Source: Hormiphora californensis
Lineage: Eukaryota > Ctenophora > Tentaculata > Cydippida > Pleurobrachiidae
Length of the DNA stretch: 32,500 nt
Reading direction: 5' to 3'
NCBI GenBank assembly: GCA_020137815.1
Contig: CM035353.1
Coordinates: 3,182,971-3,215,470, forward strand
The number at the start of each line of letters is the position of its first letter. Positions within the stretch are counted from its first letter, which is position 1. Shown here one piece after another: positions 31,815-32,500 of the stretch. Below the pieces are notes generated by a model. It ran no database searches. It was not told the origin of the DNA and saw only the letters and a list, made by a program, of their open reading frames with translations. The translations under genes and the position numbers were made by a program.

Positions 31815-32500
31815 TAATGGAAAAAGAAAGGGTCGAAAGAGGGAGTGAGAAAGAAGGGGAGAAAAATGATTATTTTTACCTTCAAACAGTGTGTGAGATA
31901 TTTCCGGAACTGTGTGGGTAGTGGCGGGATTTCATTCTCAATGGCGGTAGGTACGGTTAGCGTTCCGTTATCTAGATCCACCAACACTGTTCTCTGTAGG
32001 AGGAGGGATCATTATGTTGCAAAGTTATTGGGTGAGATACAGGAAGGATCATTATGTTACAAAGTGAGATACAGGAAGTGATAGTTCCAAATCCCCTCAC
32101 CCAATTTGTGTGTGTGTGTGTGTGTGATTAGTCCGCATACTTTCTTTCAACACAGTCTGCTGATCTCTCTCTCTCTAGATCTAGGTTTATTATATCCCTC
32201 TTCTGACTATTGCACAGAGAAATGTGGATTTCATTCCATAGGCTCATGTTAGGATCGTTCTCTGTTTTTCATAACACATTATATTGTGCATTGCATACCA
32301 CTATCTTTCTCTTTCTATCTCACTCTATCTCACTCTCTATCTCACTCTCTATCTAACTCTCTCTCACTCTATCTGCCACTTTCATTGTTCCACAATTAAC
32401 TCCAACCGGTATCCATTCATCCCTAACTTTGCATATTTTGCATATCAATATTGGACCCGGGTCTGAACAGTGAACACCCTGTACAATGACTCACCCGAGT
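14233..32500 (-). CDS. SBF1/SBF2 (MTMR5/MTMR13)-like gene, partial, 24 full exons
   Basis: The 24 complete exons join without a frame break into 3369 nt, or 1123 residues, with GT-AG borders and compatible phases throughout. Order along the protein: end of the DENN module (exons 2-5), the SBF2-type helical region (about exons 7-16), the GRAM domain ([16 protein letters not shown]), a Gly/Ser/Lys-rich linker in exon 18, then the N-terminal part of the myotubularin-like domain ([19 protein letters not shown]). In animals, SBF proteins are catalytically dead myotubularins that scaffold MTMR2-type lipid phosphatases, and their DENN module acts as a Rab exchange factor on endosomes. The DENN start lies beyond the right edge. 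The pseudoactive site and C-terminal PH domain are not in the window. The choice between SBF1 and SBF2 cannot be made; the gene probably predates their duplication. Confidence 0.9.
15259..15300. repeat. Perfect 13-bp hairpin
   Basis: AGGGACCACCCAG and CTGGGTGGTCCCT enclose a 16-base loop that itself can pair partly (AGAGCT/AGCTTT). In an intron; function unknown. Confidence 0.7.
15396..15460. repeat. Poly-C then poly-G tract
   Basis: A C-run around 15397-15410 and G-runs around 15434-15460 can pair with each other or form G-quadruplex structures. Homopolymer length here may be unreliable in the assembly. Confidence 0.8.
15535..15603 (-). CDS. SBF-like exon 24: myotubularin-like domain
   Basis: 23 codons, [23 protein letters not shown], with the N-I-H-x-x-R form typical of myotubularins. 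Acceptor CTCTCTCAG, donor GTGAGT, phase 0. Confidence 0.9.
15768..15850. mobile_element. 83-bp MITE with TTGGTAACGAA ends, beside exon 23
   Basis: TTGGTAACGAA and TTCGTAACCAA form an 11-bp terminal inverted repeat (14 with mismatches). Inside is a GGTCG-CGAGA-CGACC hairpin framed by GCGCA/TGCGC. It shares its ends with 7088-7182. Ten bases separate it from the exon 23 border at 15861. Confidence 0.75.
15861..15973 (-). CDS. SBF-like exon 23: myotubularin-like domain
   Basis: [16 protein letters not shown] then [14 protein letters not shown], equivalent to the vertebrate A-A-L-Y-I-F-G-E-K-S-Q-L block. Acceptor CCCCAG, donor GTAATT. Its acceptor and first bases are repeated five more times upstream in the intron. 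Confidence 0.87.
15941..16435 (-). repeat. Repeated splice acceptor plus exon start (six copies)
   Basis: The segment covering the exon 23 acceptor and the start of that exon recurs near 16031, 16111, 16211, 16301 and 16401. Each copy has CAG before GATCCCAAGCGACGCTCTCC on the - strand. Copies alternate between two flanking types, one with a G-run and ATATTA, the other with AGTACCACGGGGCGAG. Confidence 0.9.
16550..16658 (+). mobile_element. hAT-type MITE copy 2 (109 bp)
   Basis: Same 109-bp element as copy 1 with ends TAGGAACCGACCGAA and TTTCGGTCGGTTCCTG. The duplication is GTATTGTC on the left and GTATTATC on the right, one mismatch. Exon 22 begins 14 bases to the right, separated only by the duplication and the donor GTGAGT. 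Confidence 0.92.
16673..16748 (-). CDS. SBF-like exon 22: myotubularin-like domain
   Basis: [25 protein letters not shown], leaving phase 1 at the strong donor GTGAGT. The domain is poorly conserved here. The intron continues GATAATAC, the target duplication of hAT MITE copy 2. Confidence 0.75.
16749..17150. other. SBF intron 21
   Basis: A 402-bp intron between exons 21 and 22. A + strand frame (16755-17054) resembles nothing and is judged chance. An 8-bp hairpin GTAACCAC/GTGGTTAC lies near 16940. Confidence 0.6.
17151..17310 (-). CDS. SBF-like exon 21: myotubularin-like domain
   Basis: Completes Arg in T-I-L-M-R-S (vertebrate L-L-L-R-S-G-G), runs through V-K-K-G-R-L, and ends [16 protein letters not shown] (vertebrate E-Q-E-K-Y-L-Q-A). 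Acceptor CCTCAG, donor GTAAAT. Confidence 0.9.
17331..17640. repeat. 22-bp G-rich minisatellite in SBF intron 20
   Basis: About eleven copies of GGATTAGGGGCGGGAATTGGGT, plus a pure G-run near 17376-17393. The GGGG and GGG blocks could form G-quadruplexes on the + strand. The array fills most of the 363-bp intron. Confidence 0.92.
17674..17819 (-). CDS. SBF-like exon 20: myotubularin-like domain
   Basis: [13 protein letters not shown] through [16 protein letters not shown]. This is the C-R-S-Y-P-G-L-L-x-V-P...R-F-P-V-V-C-W block of the family. Acceptor CCCCACAG, donor GTACCC, leaving phase 2. Confidence 0.95.
17840..17938. repeat. 10-bp minisatellite GGGAATAATT
   Basis: Ten tandem units with variants (GATT, CAATT, CAGTT) at the left end, in SBF intron 19. 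Confidence 0.92.
18072..18195 (-). CDS. SBF-like exon 19: start of myotubularin-like domain
   Basis: [19 protein letters not shown] through [11 protein letters not shown], parallel to the vertebrate C-x-R-D-Y-Q-R-L-G-L-G-T...F-R-I-x-x-x-N-R-M-Y. Acceptor CATCGCAG, donor GTATGT. Confidence 0.93.
18305..18991 (-). CDS. SBF-like exon 18: GRAM end and long linker
   Basis: 687 nt, by far the largest exon. It begins [11 protein letters not shown]. An acidic stretch and [11 protein letters not shown] with T-F-A-F follow, matching the end of the GRAM region. After that, about 150 residues are low-complexity (Gly/Ala/Pro, then Lys/Ser/His and basic clusters such as R-M-K-R-P-K-R-R). Vertebrate SBF proteins have a basic linker at the same place, but the sequence here is not conserved. 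Donor GTATGT. Confidence 0.93.
19191..19306 (-). CDS. SBF-like exon 17: GRAM domain core
   Basis: [24 protein letters not shown] is split here only for reading; it is the GRAM strand pair found in all SBF proteins (L-P-A-E-G-x-x-F-L-T-T-Y-R-V-I-F). Acceptor TTTTTAG, donor GTGAGA, leaving phase 2. Confidence 0.95.
19307..19992. other. SBF intron 16
   Basis: A 686-bp intron containing the foldback at 19616-19835 and no exon needed by the reading frame. Confidence 0.6.
19616..19835. repeat. Small foldback in SBF intron 16
   Basis: The 52-bp arm 19616-19667 (CTTGATTTCTCCTTCCGGC...) is inverted at 19785-19835 with a few differences, and the spacer is about 117 bases. Probably a MITE remnant; no target duplication was seen. 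Confidence 0.75.
19993..20175 (-). CDS. SBF-like exon 16: link to GRAM
   Basis: 61 codons, [15 protein letters not shown] then L-P-P-V-K-K, equivalent to the vertebrate V-P-D-I-V-Q-M-H-I-E-T-L-E-A-V...L-P-P-I-Q-K. Donor GTAAGG. Confidence 0.92.
20454..20561 (-). CDS. SBF-like exon 15: end of SBF2 region
   Basis: 36 codons, [22 protein letters not shown], matching the vertebrate V-V-R-F-I-N-R-F-V-D-K-V-C. Acceptor CCCTTTCAG, donor GTGAGT, phase 0 both ends. Confidence 0.92.
20562..20945. other. SBF intron 14
   Basis: 384 bp with a short repeat of GTGTTTTGAAGTG and GAAATAT near 20812-20868. No exon. Confidence 0.6.
20946..21128 (-). CDS. SBF-like exon 14: SBF2 region
   Basis: 61 codons. [16 protein letters not shown] through I-I-W-L-L-V-P-L-E parallels the vertebrate E-K-Q-Q-E-L-V-Q-K-E-E-S-T...Y-L-L-L-P-L-D. 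The acceptor ACTCTCTCAG is the end of the GA/CT array at 21129-21362. Confidence 0.88.
21129..21362. repeat. GA/CT array forming the exon 14 acceptor tract
   Basis: Interrupted (GA)n. On the - strand it is (CT)n running straight into the exon 14 acceptor. Confidence 0.92.
21408..21484 (-). CDS. SBF-like exon 13
   Basis: 25 codons, [19 protein letters not shown]. Acceptor GTTATTTAG, donor GTAACT. Enters in phase 1 and leaves in phase 0. Confidence 0.7.
21675..21859 (-). CDS. SBF-like exon 12, boundaries tentative
   Basis: 61 codons, [15 protein letters not shown] through [11 protein letters not shown]. Borders (ATTAAG acceptor, GTCTGA donor) are the ones that satisfy the phases of exons 11 and 13, and both are weak. 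The open frame extends past both borders, so the true limits may differ. Confidence 0.5.
21891..22074. repeat. GA/CT array upstream of exon 12
   Basis: Interrupted (GA)n that lies as (CT)n just before the candidate exon 12 acceptor on the - strand. Confidence 0.9.
22188..22209. repeat. Short (GA)n tract
   Basis: About 20 bases of GA in SBF intron 11; the rest of that intron is CT-rich without a gene. Confidence 0.8.
22651..22739 (-). CDS. SBF-like exon 11
   Basis: 29 codons, [20 protein letters not shown] and onward, ending in phase 2 at GTTAGT. The acceptor TCTTTCTTTCAG is the end of a long (CT)n tract. Phase fits the neighbours, but family similarity is weak. Confidence 0.6.
22744..22888. 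repeat. GA/CT array forming the exon 11 acceptor tract
   Basis: Nearly pure (GA)n. Read on the - strand it is (CT)n leading through TTTCTTTCAG into exon 11. Confidence 0.93.
22889..23532. other. Part of SBF intron 10
   Basis: About 640 bases with a G-run near 23322-23332 and no supported exon. A tiny candidate between an AG and GTAATA near 22907-22922 fails phase and was dropped. Confidence 0.55.
23533..23704. mobile_element. Pogo-like MITE, best copy (172 bp)
   Basis: Begins CAGTCGGACCCCGATTTACC and ends GGTAAATCGGGGTCTGACTG with TA on both sides. The interior repeats the CGGTAAATCGGGG motif several times. TA duplication and CAGT ends point to the Tc1/mariner/pogo superfamily. Non-coding, in SBF intron 10. 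Confidence 0.88.
23758..23866 (+). mobile_element. hAT-type MITE copy 3 (109 bp)
   Basis: Same length and interior as the other copies; its left end is altered to CAAAAACCGACCG. No matching 8-bp duplication was found (left CTAGAGCA, right ATATGTAG), which suggests rearrangement or loss. Exon 10 begins 14 bases to the right, at 23880. Confidence 0.85.
23880..23948 (-). CDS. SBF-like exon 10: SBF2 region
   Basis: 23 codons, [23 protein letters not shown], parallel to the vertebrate D-E-H-G-I-A-A-A-L-L-P-L...F-C-R-K. Acceptor TTTTCCCAG, donor GTAAGC, with hAT MITE copy 3 starting 14 bases into the intron. It joins exon 9 directly in frame, so no exon is needed in the 2.9 kb between them. Confidence 0.85.
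25246..25480. repeat. 40-bp minisatellite with GAATTC in each unit
   Basis: Six units (25246, 25286, 25326, 25366, 25406, 25446) of GAATTCTCACTTCCTTTCTA-type sequence ending CTCTCGTTCTCTGTA. On the - strand most units end CTACAG, an acceptor-like motif, but the frame does not require an exon here. Confidence 0.93.
25627..25860. repeat. (GA)n microsatellite with GTCGAGAG interruptions
   Basis: More than 200 bases of GA. With the CT array at 26229-26447 it could form a large hairpin. Confidence 0.93.
26229..26447. repeat. (CT)n microsatellite
   Basis: Long CT array with a few CTAT interruptions, opposite in strand sense to the neighbouring GA arrays. Confidence 0.93.
26559..26668. repeat. (GA)n microsatellite
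   Basis: GA with GATAGA and AAAGATA interruptions. The acceptor-like CCCATTCAG just to its left on the - strand opens no frame compatible with the neighbouring exons. Confidence 0.9.
26839..26985 (-). CDS. SBF-like exon 9: SBF2 region
   Basis: 49 codons, [12 protein letters not shown] through [17 protein letters not shown], matching the vertebrate L-D-H-Q-Q-F-D-F-V-V-R-M-M-N segment. Phase 0 both ends. Confidence 0.88.
27177..27337 (-). CDS. SBF-like exon 8: SBF2 region
   Basis: Completes a Val codon, then [10 protein letters not shown] through [18 protein letters not shown]. Corresponds to the vertebrate V-V-R-N-C-I-S-Y-V-F-E-G-K-M-L-E-A-K-K. Acceptor ATCTCCGCAG, donor GTACAA. Confidence 0.88.
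27517..27625 (+). mobile_element. hAT-type MITE copy 4 (109 bp)
   Basis: Ends CAGGAACCGACCAAA and TTTCGGTCGGTTCCTG, with a perfect duplication ATTCGTAC at 27509-27516 and 27626-27633. On the - strand the right-hand duplication reads GTACGAAT and is the first 8 bases of SBF intron 7, so the element starts at intron base 9. Confidence 0.95.
27634..27722 (-). CDS. SBF-like exon 7
   Basis: [18 protein letters not shown] followed by T-Q-P-P-T-P-P, parallel to the vertebrate P-F-P-R-L...A-A-A-K-M-Q-G-A-P-P. Ends in phase 1. Its donor, GTACGAAT, is exactly the 8-bp target duplication of hAT MITE copy 4. Confidence 0.82.
27723..28536. other. SBF intron 6, no other gene
   Basis: About 800 bases of AT-rich sequence with no recognised repeat or exon. 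Confidence 0.5.
28537..28574 (-). CDS. SBF-like exon 6, short and tentative
   Basis: A 38-nt exon encoding [12 protein letters not shown] with donor GTGGGG. It is chosen because it joins phase 0 to phase 2 as the neighbours require. The acceptor (CCCTAGAG) is weak and similarity is slight. The intron before it is long and repeat-rich, so the true exon could be elsewhere. Confidence 0.45.
29359..29572. repeat. Degenerate GA/GGGGA-rich tract
   Basis: Purine-only stretch of GAGAGA mixed with GGGG runs; decayed (GA)n. Confidence 0.88.
29711..29764. mobile_element. Pogo-like MITE fragment
   Basis: AAAACCCTTTCTTCCGACTA then TCCCGGTAAAGCGGGGTCCG matches the right half of the 6936 copy with several changes. 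The left half is missing. Confidence 0.6.
29890..29955. repeat. Short GA/G/A-rich tract
   Basis: GAGAGAG followed by a G-run and AAAGAGAAAA motifs. Confidence 0.8.
30237..30347 (-). CDS. SBF-like exon 5: dDENN segment
   Basis: 37 codons, [12 protein letters not shown] through F-V-D-E-Y-G-P-P-F and T-L-F-D-E-L-V-K-S, matching the vertebrate F-V-S-E-R-G-x-P-Y...L-F-D-E-L-V. Acceptor CCCCCTCAG, donor GTGAGC. Confidence 0.88.
30656..30715. repeat. Interrupted (CT)n tract
   Basis: About 60 bases of CT and CTAT motifs. Confidence 0.85.
31171..31279 (+). mobile_element. hAT-type MITE copy 5 (109 bp)
   Basis: Ends TAGGAACCGACCGAA and CTTCGGTCGGTTCCTG with a perfect duplication ATTGTAAC at 31163-31170 and 31280-31287. 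Exon 4 of the SBF-like gene begins 31 bases to the right of the element, at 31310. Confidence 0.95.
31310..31435 (-). CDS. SBF-like exon 4: dDENN segment
   Basis: 42 codons, [17 protein letters not shown] through R-T-H-P-R-P-V-I. Closely parallels the vertebrate F-A-Q-L-L-x-G-Y-R-x-C-L-x-x-V-R-I-H-P-x-P-V-I. Donor GTACAT; hAT MITE copy 5 lies 30 bases into the intron. Confidence 0.92.
31599..31697 (-). CDS. SBF-like exon 3: DENN module
   Basis: 33 codons, [15 protein letters not shown] to Q-D-K-E-I-R-A. Its acceptor tract is the tail of the (CT)n array at 31708-31818 read on the - strand. Donor GTAAGA. Confidence 0.88.
31708..31818. repeat. GA/CT array forming the exon 3 acceptor tract
   Basis: (GA)n with few interruptions. 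On the - strand its CT continues as CTCCCCATTCTCAG into exon 3. Confidence 0.93.
31880..31993 (-). CDS. SBF-like exon 2: DENN module
   Basis: 38 codons beginning [15 protein letters not shown], then E-I-P-P-L-P. Corresponds to the vertebrate V-x-x-D-L-D-G-G-T-V-x-I-P...I-P-P-L-P segment. Acceptor TCCTACAG, donor GTAAAA, phase 0 at both ends. Confidence 0.88.
31994..32494. other. Rightmost SBF intron
   Basis: About 500 bases with a duplicated AGGAGGGATCATTATGTT-like phrase (32001 and 32045), a TG run (32108-32126) and CTCACTCTAT repeats (32308-32370). No exon found apart from the edge sliver. Confidence 0.55.
32495..32500 (-). CDS. SBF-like exon 1 of this window, edge sliver
   Basis: On the - strand, ACTCGG is followed by the strong donor GTGAGT. 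The next exon starts in phase 0 with R-T-V-L-V-D-L-D, so this is probably the end of the preceding DENN exon. Six bases cannot prove it. Confidence 0.35.

Overview
The window looks like intron-rich nuclear DNA from an invertebrate animal. A sponge or another early-branching metazoan would fit, but this is an inference from gene content and repeat style, not a proven placement. There is no operon structure. Genes are split by GT-AG introns, and most of the remaining DNA is transposons, foldbacks, minisatellites and long (GA/CT)n arrays.

Two host genes can be reconstructed exon by exon. On the + strand, six exons (5919-12664) splice in frame into a 357-residue seven-transmembrane receptor of the rhodopsin type (N-L-A-V-S-D in TM2, D-R at the end of TM3, W-L-P in TM6, D-P-x-x-Y in TM7). 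Its fourth intron has been swollen to about 5 kb by an intact, same-strand RTE-like LINE (one 1037-residue endonuclease/reverse transcriptase ORF). On the - strand, 24 complete exons and a sliver at the right edge (32500 down to 14233) splice in frame into 1123 residues of an SBF1/SBF2 (MTMR5/MTMR13) orthologue: the end of the DENN module, the SBF2-type middle region, the GRAM domain, a poorly conserved linker, and the first part of the myotubularin-like pseudophosphatase domain. The rest of that domain is not found to the left. The receptor gene therefore either sits antisense in a large SBF intron, or the SBF gene is truncated here.

Layout: 1-4700, two large foldback elements (467-1958 and 2938-4286), smaller palindromes and GA/CT arrays; 4700-5630, no gene seen; 5631-12664, receptor gene with its LINE and MITEs; 12829-13574, a 5'-truncated CR1/L2-type LINE tail; 14233-32500, the SBF-like gene on the - strand.

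The most striking structure is at splice sites. Five copies of one 109-bp hAT-type MITE, four with matching 8-bp target duplications, all lie 0-23 bp from an exon edge, all in the same orientation and all with the exon on the same side. One target duplication is itself the first 8 bases of an intron. Several minisatellites are built from splice sites: a 38-bp array repeats an SBF exon end with its donor six times, another region repeats an acceptor plus the start of an exon six times as potential in-frame 33-nt microexons, and the receptor exon 4 donor opens a 300-bp GTGAGG-type array. Several (CT)n arrays directly supply polypyrimidine tracts for SBF acceptors.
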